From Pseudolachnospira sp051055405 (GTDB lineage: Bacteria; Bacillota; Clostridia; Lachnospirales; Lachnospiraceae): a stretch of 64,000 nucleotides of DNA. Location: assembly GCF_051055405.1 (NCBI RefSeq), contig NZ_CP167068.1, forward strand, positions 1,550,001-1,614,000, read 5' to 3'. Below, piece after piece: positions 43,768-52,579 of the stretch (positions are counted from its first letter, which is position 1; each line of letters begins with the position of its first letter). The translations under genes and the position numbers were made by a program. The notes under the pieces were generated by a model, which worked only from the letters and a program-made list of their open reading frames with translations, was not told where the DNA came from and searched no databases.

Positions 43768-44919
43768 ATGTTTCGTCTAAGGGATTATAAGCTAAAGAAA
43801 TATAATTTCCGAATTGTGCTTATTATTATCGCACTTTGTACAATTGGAATTTTGGTTTTAAATAGTGCGATGATAAATGACGCGGACCGAACTGGAACCA
43901 TACGGAAGCAGATCATCGGTTTTTGTGCGGGTGGAACAGCGATGGTTATTTTATCGTTGATCGACTACCACTTCATTTTAAAATTCACCCCGATCATTTA
44001 CCTTGGTGTTTTGGGACTGCTGGGACTGATTTTTGTTCCTGGCGTCGGTGTTTCTGCAAACAATGCGGTTCGTTGGATGTCCATTGCAGGGTTTCAAATT
44101 CAGCCGTCAGAATTTGCCAAAATTGGCCTGACTTTGGTGTTCTCCTGGTTCTTTTGGAAGAATCAGGAAAGGGTCAGCCATCCGCTTGTGGTCGGCGGGA
44201 GCCTCGTTTTATTTGCCATTCCGGCTGTACTGATTTATAAAGAACCGGACTTATCCACTACATTGGTAACTGTCTTTATCTTTCTTGCTATTATTTATAC
44301 GGCTAAGATCAGTTATAAGTGGATACTCGGAGCGATTGGCATAGCGGTTCCGGCAGTAGGCGTGGTGCTTTATATCGCTATGCAGCCAGATCAGACGTTG
44401 ATCAATCTCTATCAGATTAACCGGGTGCTTTCCTGGCTCTATCCGGATCGGTTTAAGCCTCTTGGATTGACGGTTCAGCAGGACAATTCAGTACTGGCGA
44501 TTGCATCCGGACAGCTGCATGGAAAAGGCTTGAATACGACCAGTTTCGAGTCAGTAAAAAACGGCAATTTTTTGTCGGAAGAAAACTGTGATTTTATATT
44601 TGCGGTGATTGGGGAAGAATTGGGGTTTATCGGCAGCGTGGTTCTGATTGCTCTGATGGCGTTCCTGGTTTTTGAATGCCTGCGGATTGCATCCAGGGCG
44701 AAGGACTTGGCCGGTCGGCTGATTTGTACAGGAATTGCCGCCCAGCTGGCGTTTCAGACCTTTGTCAATATCGGCGTTGCGACGAAGCTTTTGCCAAACA
44801 CTGGATTGCCGCTTCCCTTTATCAGCGCCGGCGTCAGTTCTCTTCTCAGTATCTTTATGGGGATGGGAGTTGTCTTAAATATCGGCTTGCAGAGAAGAGA
44901 CGAAGCCTTGGATTGGTAA
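43768..44919 (+). CDS. rodA: Peptidoglycan polymerase RodA (SEDS family)
   Basis: A 383-residue SEDS protein with about ten membrane segments that polymerises glycan strands from lipid II together with PBP2. NAVRWMSIAGFQIQPSEFAKI and LPNTGLPLPFISAGVSSLL are classical SEDS signatures, and the loop with EENCDFIFAVIGEELGF is present. ATG 43768 follows GAGGGATAAG; an upstream frame belongs to the tail of minD. Context favours RodA over FtsW or SpoVE. Confidence 0.93.
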   Translation: MFRLRDYKLKKYNFRIVLIIIALCTIGILVLNSAMINDADRTGTIRKQIIGFCAGGTAMVILSLIDYHFILKFTPIIYLGVLGLLGLIFVPGVGVSANNAVRWMSIAGFQIQPSEFAKIGLTLVFSWFFWKNQERVSHPLVVGGSLVLFAIPAVLIYKEPDLSTTLVTVFIFLAIIYTAKISYKWILGAIGIAVPAVGVVLYIAMQPDQTLINLYQINRVLSWLYPDRFKPLGLTVQQDNSVLAIASGQLHGKGLNTTSFESVKNGNFLSEENCDFIFAVIGEELGFIGSVVLIALMAFLVFECLRIASRAKDLAGRLICTGIAAQLAFQTFVNIGVATKLLPNTGLPLPFISAGVSSLLSIFMGMGVVLNIGLQRRDEALDW

Positions 44920-44927
44920 ATCTCTAC

Positions 44928-44956
44928 TTGTACTTTTCAGAAATGTGTAATATAAT
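44928..44956 (+). promoter_or_regulatory. Promoter of the small P-loop gene
   Basis: TTGTAC (44928-44933), 17 bp, perfect TATAAT (44951-44956). Confidence 0.75.
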
Positions 44957-45012
44957 GAATAAAAGAAATTTATTTTATAGTAATTTATATCACAACGCAA
45001 GGAGGAAATAGC

Positions 45013-45432
45013 ATGGTTCAGATTATCGCGGGTAGGAAAGGAAAAGGAAAAACCAAGTATCTTCTGGAAAAAGCGAATACGGCTATCAAAGATGCGCATG
45101 GCAGTATCGTTTACCTGGATAAGAATTCTCAGCATATGCACGAGCTGAATCGCAGAATTCGCCTGATTGATATGTCGGAGTATCCCGTTTGTTCGTATGA
45201 GGCGTTTTTAGGATTTGTTTGCGGGCTTATTTCTCAGGATTACGATTTGGAGCAGGTATATTTGGACAGCTTCTTAACTTTATCCCATCTGAACGGCAAT
45301 GAAATAGAAAAAGCGATTGATGAGCTGGAGAAAATCTGCAAAAAATATAAGATCACCTTTACCTTAAGCGTATCTGAGGATAAGGAAAATTTGCCTCAGA
45401 ATGCTCAGGAGCGCACCATCATTGCACTGTAA
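45013..45432 (+). CDS. Small P-loop protein of unknown function
   Basis: A 139-residue soluble protein. GRKGKGKTKYLLEKA at residue 7 is a Walker A motif (GxxxxGKT). IVYLDKNSQHMHEL follows. LEQVYLDSFLTLSH is close to a Walker B layout, and a KKYKITFTLSVSED strand comes near the end. Larger P-loop proteins have the same core, so this may be a minimal nucleotide-binding protein. No known family was recognised. It is a single-gene unit with its own consensus promoter, between rodA and a convergent gene. Confidence 0.75.
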   Translation: MVQIIAGRKGKGKTKYLLEKANTAIKDAHGSIVYLDKNSQHMHELNRRIRLIDMSEYPVCSYEAFLGFVCGLISQDYDLEQVYLDSFLTLSHLNGNEIEKAIDELEKICKKYKITFTLSVSEDKENLPQNAQERTIIAL

Positions 45433-45446
45433 TTTTGCTCTACATA

Positions 45447-45482
45447 AGAAAAAAGGAAGGGGCGCCTATACAAGGCGCCCCA
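45447..45482 (-). terminator. Terminator of the DUF378 gene
   Basis: GGGGCGCC pairs with GGCGCCCC across seven bases. On the minus strand it is followed by TTCCTTTTTTT. On the plus strand there is no T-run, so it mainly serves the minus-strand gene. Confidence 0.85.
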
Positions 45483-45498
45483 ATCTTTCGGATTTTAC

Positions 45499-45708
45499 TT
45501 ACGATTCGGAAGAGTTCTGACGAACCCGTCCGTATAGACTGATGAGATACAGTCCTGCTAGACCAACGGCAATGTAAATTACCCGGCTTAACCAGGACAT
45601 GCTGCCAAATAGGGTGGCTACCAGATCGAAACGGAAAATTCCGATCAGTCCCCAGTTGATGGCTCCAATGATAGCGATTGTCAGGATTGTATAATCTAAC
45701 CCTTTCAT
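45499..45708 (-). CDS. DUF378 domain-containing membrane protein (YuzA-like)
   Basis: A 69-residue membrane protein with two hydrophobic segments. TIAIIGAINWGLIGIFRFDLV is the DUF378 signature and RVIYIAVGLAGLYLI is the second segment. AAGGAGGTATTTGCGC precedes the ATG at 45708; an upstream in-frame ATG has none. Function unknown. Divergent from the HlyD-like gene. Confidence 0.87.
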   Translation of the reverse strand: MKGLDYTILTIAIIGAINWGLIGIFRFDLVATLFGSMSWLSRVIYIAVGLAGLYLISLYGRVRQNSSES

Positions 45709-45758
45709 GCGCAAATACCTCCTTCCATGCTTTGCAGTTAGGATTCCCGCTGAAAAAT

Positions 45759-45787
45759 ATTTTATGTTGGTAAAAAATCCCAATGAA
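45759..45787 (-). promoter_or_regulatory. Probable promoter of the DUF378 gene
   Basis: Minus strand: TTCATT (45782-45787), 17 bp, TAAAAT (45759-45764). Confidence 0.4.
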
Positions 45788-45801
45788 AGAGAGGCGAACG
45801 A

Positions 45802-47181
45802 ATGGCGAAGAAAAATTCTAAAGTGATTCGATATCGAAAACCAAAATCCGTCAATATTGGTTTTCTGATCTTCGCATTCATTTTTATCTATTTAGCCTAT
45901 AGCGTCATCGCTTATATGGTTCGGGATAAAGTCCAATTCTATGAAGTGGGACGAGAAGTTGCGTTGGTAAAGGATTCTACCTATACGGGATTGATTCTCC
46001 GAACCGAAGAAGTGACGACCGCACAGGCGGCAGGATACGTCAATTTTTATATCCGAGAAGGAAATCGCGCGTCGGTCAATTCCGTGGTGTACTCTCTGGA
46101 TGAAAACGGACAATTTACGGAAATGCTTACCTCCAATGCGTCGGATAGCAGCAAATTGTCTCACGACAATCTCTCTGATCTGAAACGGAGTCTGGCAAAT
46201 TTTAATCTTTCTTATCAAAACGAACAATTTGTAGATGTTTATGATTTGAAATATACCATTGATAATAAGCTGCTTAGTTTCGTTAGTACCAACTCTCTAG
46301 AGGATCTAGAAGGGTTAGGAATTGACACTAGATTTTTCCGGACAGTTCCGGCGGAAAAGAGCGGTGTGATTGAATACTATACAGATGGATTTGAGGGTTT
46401 TGACGCCGCCTCGGTCGACGCCAGTGCCTTTGACAAAAGTAAATACGAACGAACGGATATCCGCAGCAGCCAGGCGGTGGAAAGCGGAGCTCCTGTCTAT
46501 AAAACGATCACTTCGGAAGTTTGGTCGATTTTGATTCCTTTAACAGAAGAAGAGGCGGCGGCTTATCGAGATGTAAAATCTTTAGACGTTACCTTTCCGG
46601 AAAAAGGTCTTTCCACTACCGTAAGTTTCTCTGTTATCGCTGGAGCGGATAACGGTTCTTATGGAAAAATGGATCTTAGCCGTTTCATGGTCCAGTTTGC
46701 AGACCAGCGTTATCTGGAAGTGGAGATCCACAATTCCGTGAAAGAAGGATTAAAGATTCCGAAGTCCTCTGTCCTGGAGAAAGAGTTTTACACCGTTCCA
46801 ATCGGCTATGGAACCGAAACAGAGGACGGCATCATCTTTAATAAAGAATCCTATTCTGCGGAAGGTACCTCGGTAGAGATGATCCAGCCAACGGTTTACT
46901 ATGCGACCCAGGATGTTTATTACTTAGATCCCTATGAGCTGGAAGGTGGGCTGACGCTGGTGAAACCGGACAGCAACGATCGCTATACGCTGGGAGAGCG
47001 GGCTGCGCTAAAAGGGGTTTACAATGTGAATAAAGGATATGCCGTATTTAAACAGATTGAGGTCATGGATGAAAACGAAGAATACTTAATCGTAGAAAAA
47101 GGAACGGATTATGGAATCGCGGTTTATGACCATATTTTATTGGATAGCCGTCTGGCAGTAGAAGGAGATATCTTATATTAA
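45802..47181 (+). CDS. HlyD-like membrane-anchored adaptor protein
   Basis: A 459-residue protein with a basic N-terminus, one membrane segment (VNIGFLIFAFIFIYLAYSV) and a large outside domain. The VALVKDSTYTGLILRTEEV region looks like the first barrel-sandwich half of HlyD/periplasmic-adaptor proteins, and the region after residue 290 (YLEVEIHNSVKEGLKIP) looks like the beta-barrel domain. Such a gene is common just before sepF in Lachnospiraceae. No exporter is adjacent, so a role in division or envelope is possible. GAGAGGCGAACGA precedes the ATG. Confidence 0.7.
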   Translation: MAKKNSKVIRYRKPKSVNIGFLIFAFIFIYLAYSVIAYMVRDKVQFYEVGREVALVKDSTYTGLILRTEEVTTAQAAGYVNFYIREGNRASVNSVVYSLDENGQFTEMLTSNASDSSKLSHDNLSDLKRSLANFNLSYQNEQFVDVYDLKYTIDNKLLSFVSTNSLEDLEGLGIDTRFFRTVPAEKSGVIEYYTDGFEGFDAASVDASAFDKSKYERTDIRSSQAVESGAPVYKTITSEVWSILIPLTEEEAAAYRDVKSLDVTFPEKGLSTTVSFSVIAGADNGSYGKMDLSRFMVQFADQRYLEVEIHNSVKEGLKIPKSSVLEKEFYTVPIGYGTETEDGIIFNKESYSAEGTSVEMIQPTVYYATQDVYYLDPYELEGGLTLVKPDSNDRYTLGERAALKGVYNVNKGYAVFKQIEVMDENEEYLIVEKGTDYGIAVYDHILLDSRLAVEGDILY

Positions 47182-47219
47182 ATGGCCGTGGTTTTTTTCA
47201 AATTTCAAGTATTTTTCAG

Positions 47220-47248
47220 TTGACAGAAAACAAAAAAAATATGATAAT
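47220..47248 (+). promoter_or_regulatory. sepF promoter
   Basis: Perfect TTGACA (47220-47225), 17 bp, GATAAT (47243-47248). Confidence 0.7.
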
Positions 47249-47292
47249 AGTAAAGGTATGACGAAACCGAAATAAAGCGGGAGATGGATGAG

Positions 47293-47835
47293 ATGGCAAA
47301 TATTATTGATAAATTCCTGAATTCTATGAAGCTGAACGACGACGATTACGACGAGGAAGATGATTTTGACCTGGAAGACGAATTTGAAGAAGAAGAGCTT
47401 CCGTCGTCCCGATTTAACCGAAAGAAAAAGCTTGCTCGTGAAGAGGACGATATGGATATGCCGCCGGTAGAGCGGGAGCAGAGACCGCTGCGTGTAAAAC
47501 GTTCTTCCGCAGCAAACAATGTGGTTCCGATGCGTTCTCGAAGCAACATGGAAGTCTGTATGGTAAAACCTGCGTCCATTGATGATGCGAGGGAAGTTTG
47601 CGATATTCTTCTCAGCGGCCGTGCAGTTGTGATCAATATGGAAGGCGTTCATGTGGATTTGGCGCAGAGAATTATTGATTTTACCTCTGGCGCATGCTAC
47701 TCGATGAATGGAAATCTACAGAAAATTTCAAATTACATATTTATCGTGACTCCAAGCAGCATTGAGCTGTCCGGTGATTTTCAGGATGTAATCAGCGGCA
47801 GGGAGAGCGCAGCTACCTTAAGTCTTGATCTTTGA
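47293..47835 (+). CDS. sepF: Cell division protein SepF
   Basis: A 180-residue protein that binds FtsZ and tethers it to the membrane. ANIIDKFLNSMKL is the N-terminal amphipathic membrane helix; a strongly acidic linker follows (about residues 17-45, mostly Asp and Glu). The C-terminal domain has DAREVCDILLSGRAVVINME and DFTSGACYSMNG, the FtsZ-binding fold. ATG 47293 is nine bases after GGGAG; the ATG at 47284 is too close. In many Firmicutes sepF lies near lspA and rluD, as here. Confidence 0.95.
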   Translation: MANIIDKFLNSMKLNDDDYDEEDDFDLEDEFEEEELPSSRFNRKKKLAREEDDMDMPPVEREQRPLRVKRSSAANNVVPMRSRSNMEVCMVKPASIDDAREVCDILLSGRAVVINMEGVHVDLAQRIIDFTSGACYSMNGNLQKISNYIFIVTPSSIELSGDFQDVISGRESAATLSLDL

Positions 47836-47884
47836 TTCAATTTTGATAGAAAGTCCGACGGATTTCCTATCGAATGAAAAATGG

Positions 47885-47925
47885 GAAAGCCATTCTCTAG
47901 GCCTGCCGCCTTTGGAATGGCTTTC
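47885..47925 (+). other. Hairpin between sepF and lspA
   Basis: GAAAGCCATTC (47885-47895) pairs with GAATGGCTTTC (47915-47925) across 19 bases. There is no T-run, so it is more likely a processing or stability element than a terminator. The arms share a second, shorter folding with AATGG. Confidence 0.5.
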
Positions 47926-47950
47926 TGTGTATAGAAAGGAAATAACCTTT

Positions 47951-48496
47951 ATGAAACGATTTCTCTGGGCAATTTTAGGCGTTCTTGCTTTGACCGGACT
48001 GGATCAGTGGACAAAGTATCTGGCGCTGGCTCACCTGCAGGGTCAGCCCAATATCGTCGTCTGGGACGGCGTATTTGAATTGCAATTTATTACAAATCGG
48101 GGTGCAGCCTTTGGTATTTTTCAAAATCAACGTTGGATTTTTCTGGTGATGACGGTGGCGATTATGGCCGCCCTTCTATACTTTTTTGTGAAGCTGCCAA
48201 GAACAAAACATTTTCTTCCCCTTTCAATTCTCTGTGTGGTGCTGGAAGCTGGCGCGCTGGGAAATATGATTGATCGGGTACGTTTGGGGTATGTAATCGA
48301 TTTTTTATATTTTAAGTTAATTGATTTTCCCACGTTCAACGTGGCGGATTGTTATGTAACCGTAGGCACGATTTTAGCGGCCATTTTGCTTGTTTTTTAT
48401 TATAAGGATGAAGATTGGAACTTATTAAAGAAAAAAGAGCGTGGAGTGACGGAAGAGAGCGGAGAGCAGGAATCGCATAAGGAGAATGCAGAATGA
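47951..48496 (+). CDS. lspA: Lipoprotein signal peptidase
   Basis: Removes signal peptides from prolipoproteins, such as the DUF3048 lipoprotein in this window. A 181-residue protein with four membrane segments. The catalytic Asp residues lie in GNMIDRVRLGYVIDF and FNVADCYVTVG. The tail after the last segment is long, acidic and soluble. ATG 47951 follows AAAGGAAA. Its stop overlaps the rluD start by four bases (ATGA). Confidence 0.95.
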   Translation: MKRFLWAILGVLALTGLDQWTKYLALAHLQGQPNIVVWDGVFELQFITNRGAAFGIFQNQRWIFLVMTVAIMAALLYFFVKLPRTKHFLPLSILCVVLEAGALGNMIDRVRLGYVIDFLYFKLIDFPTFNVADCYVTVGTILAAILLVFYYKDEDWNLLKKKERGVTEESGEQESHKENAE

Positions 48497-49404
48497 GCAC
48501 GGAACTTCTGACAGCAGATGAATGGGCGGCAGGGCAGCGTCTGGATGCCTGGCTCTCCAACAATTTCGAGGAGCTGTCGCGTTCTTACCTGCAGAAATTG
48601 ATCAGAGAAGATAGAGTTTTCGTCAACGGGCGAACGGTGAAAAGCAATTACCGCTTAAAAGGAGGAGAAGAAATCTCACTTGATCTTCCAGAACCAGAGC
48701 CTCTGGATGTGGAACCGGAGCCTCTTCCTTTGGATATTGTCTATGAGGACGAGGATCTTCTTTTTGTGAATAAGCCCAAGGGAATGGTGGTTCATCCAGC
48801 GCCTGGACATCCAAATGGCACGCTGGTAAATGGTCTTTTGTATCATTGTGGAAATAGTTTGTCTGGAATCAATGGAGTGCAGCGTCCGGGGATTGTCCAC
48901 CGGATTGACCGGGATACGACCGGTCTTTTGGTGGTCTGTAAAAATGACTTTTCTCATAATCATGTGGCGAAACAGTTGGCGGAACACACCATTACCAGAA
49001 GGTATCGGGCCATTGTTCATGGAGTAATCGATGAGGATGAGGGAACGGTTGATCAGCCCATTGGCCGCAGTCGGACGAATCGTTTAAAAATGGCTGTAGA
49101 ACCGGTAAATGGAAAACCAGCGGTCACGCATTACCGTGTGATAAAGCGCTTTTCCCAATATACATATATTGAATGCCGGTTGGAAACTGGCAGAACACAC
49201 CAGATTCGCGTTCATATGACGTATTTGCAGCATCCCCTGCTTGGAGACCCGCTTTATGGCGCTCGGAAGTCTCCCTATTCTTTGACAGGACAGACATTGC
49301 ATGCAGGTGTTTTAGGATTGATTCATCCGCGGACAGAAGTATACTTGGAAAAAGAAGCGCCGCTCCCGGAATATTTTCAACATTTACTGGAAATTTTACC
49401 TTGA
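48493..49404 (+). CDS. 23S rRNA pseudouridine synthase, RluD type
   Basis: A 303-residue RluA-family enzyme. An N-terminal S4 RNA-binding domain (GQRLDAWLSNNF to about residue 65) precedes the catalytic domain. HRIDRDTTGLLVV near residue 137 holds the catalytic Asp; LETGRTHQIRVHM and GDPLYG are later family motifs. It isomerises uridines in large-subunit rRNA, probably the helix-69 sites if RluD. Translation is coupled to lspA. Confidence 0.93.
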   Translation: MSTELLTADEWAAGQRLDAWLSNNFEELSRSYLQKLIREDRVFVNGRTVKSNYRLKGGEEISLDLPEPEPLDVEPEPLPLDIVYEDEDLLFVNKPKGMVVHPAPGHPNGTLVNGLLYHCGNSLSGINGVQRPGIVHRIDRDTTGLLVVCKNDFSHNHVAKQLAEHTITRRYRAIVHGVIDEDEGTVDQPIGRSRTNRLKMAVEPVNGKPAVTHYRVIKRFSQYTYIECRLETGRTHQIRVHMTYLQHPLLGDPLYGARKSPYSLTGQTLHAGVLGLIHPRTEVYLEKEAPLPEYFQHLLEILP

Positions 49405-49451
49405 AATCGTTAAGATATCTTAGGTTATCGTCTTCTTTTTTTGATTTTTTA

Positions 49452-49480
49452 TTGAAAACCATAAAAAAGTCTGATATAAT
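49452..49480 (+). promoter_or_regulatory. Promoter of the cytidylate-kinase-like gene
   Basis: TTGAAA (49452-49457), 17 bp, perfect TATAAT (49475-49480). Confidence 0.8.
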
Positions 49481-49537
49481 ACATAATATATTTTATATGG
49501 TTATTGTCAACACTAGACAGAAAGGAGTGACTTCTGT

Positions 49538-50176
49538 ATGCAAGGAAACCGCGTCATCACAATAGGAAGAGAGTTTGGCAGTTCCGGAAGAGAGATCGGA
49601 GAGAAGTTAGCGGAGACGCTCGGAATTAACTTTTATGATAAGGAACTCATTGCACTCGCATCGAAGGAAAGCGGGCTATGCCCAGAAGTTTTTGAAAAGC
49701 AGGATGAAAAGCCAGTCAATAGTTTTTTCTATTCATTGGTGATGGATACCCATGGAATGGGGCAGCCTATATCTGGTTATATGGACGTACCGTTGAACCA
49801 GAAAGTATTCTTAGCTCAGTTTGATACGATTCAGAAATTGGCGAAGAAAGAATCCTGTGTTATCGTTGGCCGGTGTGCAGATTATGCTCTCGCTTCGTTT
49901 CCCAATGTGACTAGCGTCTTTATCTGTGGAAATATGGAGGATAAAGTCAATCGTGTAGCAGAGACGTTCCACATGGCAAAGGATAAGGCGATGGATCTGA
50001 TTGCGAAAACCGATAAGAAACGGGCCAATTACTATAATTACTACTCCAATAAAAAATGGGGAAGCGCGGGGAGTTATGATCTTTGCCTGAATAGTACATT
50101 GACCGGTGTGGATGGCGCAGTACACATTATTTTGGAGTTTTTAAAGGCGAAGGATAAGGAGAATAGTGCTAAGTAG
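49538..50176 (+). CDS. Cytidylate kinase-like family protein
   Basis: A 212-residue nucleotide-binding protein. TIGREFGSSGREIGEKLAE is the P-loop of the cytidylate-kinase-like family (a GxxGSxG layout rather than GKST). VIVGRCADYAL near residue 110 and RVAETFHMAKDKAMD near residue 145 are also typical. It is distinct from the housekeeping cytidylate kinase and its phosphate acceptor is not proven. AAAGGAGTGACT precedes the ATG. A terminator follows at 50219. Confidence 0.87.
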   Translation: MQGNRVITIGREFGSSGREIGEKLAETLGINFYDKELIALASKESGLCPEVFEKQDEKPVNSFFYSLVMDTHGMGQPISGYMDVPLNQKVFLAQFDTIQKLAKKESCVIVGRCADYALASFPNVTSVFICGNMEDKVNRVAETFHMAKDKAMDLIAKTDKKRANYYNYYSNKKWGSAGSYDLCLNSTLTGVDGAVHIILEFLKAKDKENSAK

Positions 50177-50218
50177 CCATTGCCTTCGATTGCAGGCAGT
50201 CCCATGATGAAACAACAT

Positions 50219-50260
50219 GATCCGGTGGAGAAATCTTAGGATTTCTTTCACCGGATTTTC
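50219..50260 (+). terminator. Terminator of the cytidylate-kinase-like gene
   Basis: ATCCGGTG pairs with CACCGGAT; AGAAATC and GATTTCT extend it to a four-base loop; TTTT follows. Confidence 0.9.
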
Positions 50261-50432
50261 ACAGTTTTTTGATAGTTTAATAATACCGGTCAACTGGAAA
50301 TCCGATGCCGGCTTGCCTGCAGGATGATTTTTGAACCGGTATTGTAGGAAGTAAGAAACCCCAAGTGCTGTAATGCTTGGAAGGGGCGCAACATGTGTCT
50401 CTGGTTTTTCGGAAAGAAAGGAAGTTTGTTTT
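50261..50432 (+). other. Unidentified structured leader or small RNA
   Basis: TTCACA, 17 bp, TAATAC (about 50258-50286) reads as a promoter. Downstream, AATACCGGT (50282 on) pairs with ACCGGTATT about 50 bases later, CCTGCAGG is palindromic, and CCCCAAG with CTTGG and GGGG forms a second stem. I do not recognise a known riboswitch class. It precedes a 39-residue peptide. Confidence 0.35.
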
Positions 50433-50552
50433 TTGGAAGAAGTACAACAAAAGAAGATGCGGGAGTTTGAGAGTGGAAGAGCGTCGTCTGTTATGAAGCT
50501 GCTCCTTTTGGCAGCAGTTCCAGTGATCGCTGTCACACTTTACATTCTTTAA
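50433..50552 (+). CDS. Small single-pass membrane peptide
   Basis: A 39-residue open frame starting with TTG behind AAAGGAAG. The first 20 residues are charged (EEVQQKKMREFESGR) and the last 19 form one membrane helix ending LYIL (MKLLLLAAVPVIAVTLYIL). This amphipathic-plus-TM layout fits a real small membrane protein, but it resembles no family I know. It lies between a terminator upstream and the glmS terminator downstream. Confidence 0.45.
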   Translation: MEEVQQKKMREFESGRASSVMKLLLLAAVPVIAVTLYIL

Positions 50553-50578
50553 CGATCTGTATTTTCTGCGTAATCGGT

Positions 50579-50640
50579 AGAAAAAAGTATGAACAAAGAG
50601 GAGGCATTTCCATCTTGGAATACCTCCTCTTTGTTCATAC
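50579..50640 (-). terminator. glmS terminator
   Basis: Two perfect 18-base arms at 50587-50604 and 50623-50640 with a short inner stem (TTTCC/GGAA). On the minus strand TTTTTT follows. Unusually long for an intrinsic terminator. Confidence 0.92.
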
Positions 50641-50680
50641 TGAAAGGTGTTCTTTATCCGTTACACACATATCTGAAAAA

Positions 50681-52498
50681 TCACTCCACTGTGACGGACT
50701 TTGCCAGGTTTCTGGGTTTATCCATATCGAACCCTTTTACATATGCCGTATAGTAGGCGAGAAGCTGCCAGAGAACCGCGCATGGGAATACCGTAAAGCG
50801 GTCATCCTCCACTGGAATTTCCAGATGGATATCACAGACTTCATCCGACACAGATGCTCCTTGCTTGGTAATGAGAATGACATAAGCGCCGCGAGCCTTT
50901 ACTTCACGAATATTGGAAATCGTCTTATTGAAAATTTTATCCTGAGTCGCCAGGGCAATCACCGGAACGCCAGGTTCGATCAAGGCAATCGTTCCATGTT
51001 TCAATTCACCGGCGGCATAAGCCTCTGCATGGATGTAGGAGATCTCTTTTAATTTTAACGCTCCTTCTAGGGAAAAAGCATAATCCAGTCCGCGCCCAAT
51101 ATAGAAAGCATCCTTGGAAAATGCCATTTTTTCCGCTTGTTTGCGCAGGGTTTCTTCCTGCTCCAAAGCATTTTCAATCATATCTGCGGCAGCCGTCAGA
51201 TTGGAAATAAAGGCGCGAACTTCTTCCTGATTTTTTCCACGAACCAGCATCATACGCGCGGCGATCAGATAGAAGACGGAAAGCTGCACCATATATGCTT
51301 TTGTACTTGCTACCGCGATTTCAGGGCCCGCATGGGTATACAGTACGTAGTCGCTTTCTCTGGCGATTGTAGAGCCTTTTACATTGACGATGGACAGAAC
51401 CTTGGCGCCACATTCCTTTGCCAGACGAAGAGCAGCCAGGGTGTCGATGGTTTCGCCGGACTGGGAGACCACAATTACCAATGTGCTCTCATCAATCAAC
51501 GGCGTGTCGTAACGGAACTCAGAAGCAATAGAAACCGTAACCGGAATCCGCAACTGCATCTCGATGATCGCGCGGCCAACCATTCCGGCATACATTGCCG
51601 TACCGCAGGCAATCACCTGAATGGATTTGCATTCTTCAAAAATTGAGTCCGGAATTCCTTCCGCGTCAAAATTTGGCAAGCCATCCCTTAAGCGGGGCGT
51701 AACCGTCTTGCGGAATACTTCCGGCTGTTCGTGGATTTCTTTCAGCATGAAATGGGGATATCCGCCCTTTTGAGCCGCCTCCACGTCCCAGGTGACTTCG
51801 AGCATATCCGGATGAATGATTTCGCCCTCCATGGTTTCCACACGAATCGCATCCTCAGTAATGGTCAGGATATGCTGTTCCGGAACGGCAAAATATCTTT
51901 TTGTATAGGGAATTAAGGCCGTCACGTCGGAGGCAATAAAAGAACCTTGATCAGATGTAGCGGCTACCAGCGGGCTTACATTGCGGATTGCATAGATCGT
52001 ACCTGGAATATCCGTAAATAAAATGCAAAACGCATAGGAACCGTCAATGATATGGATTGCTTTGCGGATCGCTTCGTAGGGGTCCTGGGTCTGCCCATAG
52101 TAATAATCGATGAGCTGGGCGGCGACTTCCGTGTCCGTCTCAGACGTGGCCAGACCTTCAAAGCCGAATTGGCGGCTGATGGTATGATAATTTTCAATGA
52201 TTCCATTGTGAAGCAGAATCACTTTTCCAACTGCATGGGGATGTGCATTCGCATCTGTCACGCCGCCGTGAGTGGCCCAACGGGTGTGGCCGATACCACA
52301 ATGAGAGGGAATTCCAGGCTCGCAAACGGCTTCTAAAGCAGATACCTGACCGACCTTTTTCCGAAGATAAAAGTCGCCATCGTCCGTTAAAAGCGCCATT
52401 CCCGCACTGTCATAGCCCCGGTATTCCAACTGACGAAGTCCTTGCAACACAACATCCCGTGCCTGCAGCGGCCCGGTATAACCGATAATTCCACACAT
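50681..52498 (-). CDS. glmS: Glutamine-fructose-6-phosphate aminotransferase
   Basis: Makes glucosamine-6-phosphate from fructose-6-phosphate and glutamine, the first step to UDP-GlcNAc for the cell wall. A 605-residue protein. MCGIIGYTG exposes the N-terminal Cys nucleophile of the glutaminase domain. Two SIS isomerase domains follow (VSQSGETIDTLAA; STKAYMVQLSVFY), and it ends LAKSVTVE as in the family. AAGGAG precedes the ATG. The mRNA leader holds a glmS ribozyme, so GlcN6P represses the gene by mRNA cleavage. Confidence 0.98.
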   Translation of the reverse strand: MCGIIGYTGPLQARDVVLQGLRQLEYRGYDSAGMALLTDDGDFYLRKKVGQVSALEAVCEPGIPSHCGIGHTRWATHGGVTDANAHPHAVGKVILLHNGIIENYHTISRQFGFEGLATSETDTEVAAQLIDYYYGQTQDPYEAIRKAIHIIDGSYAFCILFTDIPGTIYAIRNVSPLVAATSDQGSFIASDVTALIPYTKRYFAVPEQHILTITEDAIRVETMEGEIIHPDMLEVTWDVEAAQKGGYPHFMLKEIHEQPEVFRKTVTPRLRDGLPNFDAEGIPDSIFEECKSIQVIACGTAMYAGMVGRAIIEMQLRIPVTVSIASEFRYDTPLIDESTLVIVVSQSGETIDTLAALRLAKECGAKVLSIVNVKGSTIARESDYVLYTHAGPEIAVASTKAYMVQLSVFYLIAARMMLVRGKNQEEVRAFISNLTAAADMIENALEQEETLRKQAEKMAFSKDAFYIGRGLDYAFSLEGALKLKEISYIHAEAYAAGELKHGTIALIEPGVPVIALATQDKIFNKTISNIREVKARGAYVILITKQGASVSDEVCDIHLEIPVEDDRFTVFPCAVLWQLLAYYTAYVKGFDMDKPRNLAKSVTVE

Positions 52499-52579
52499 AT
52501 TTTATTTTTCTCCTTAAAATCAATCAATTTCCGATAAGATAAAGTCCCTGATGTATACTGAAAAGCGGTACACAAAAAA

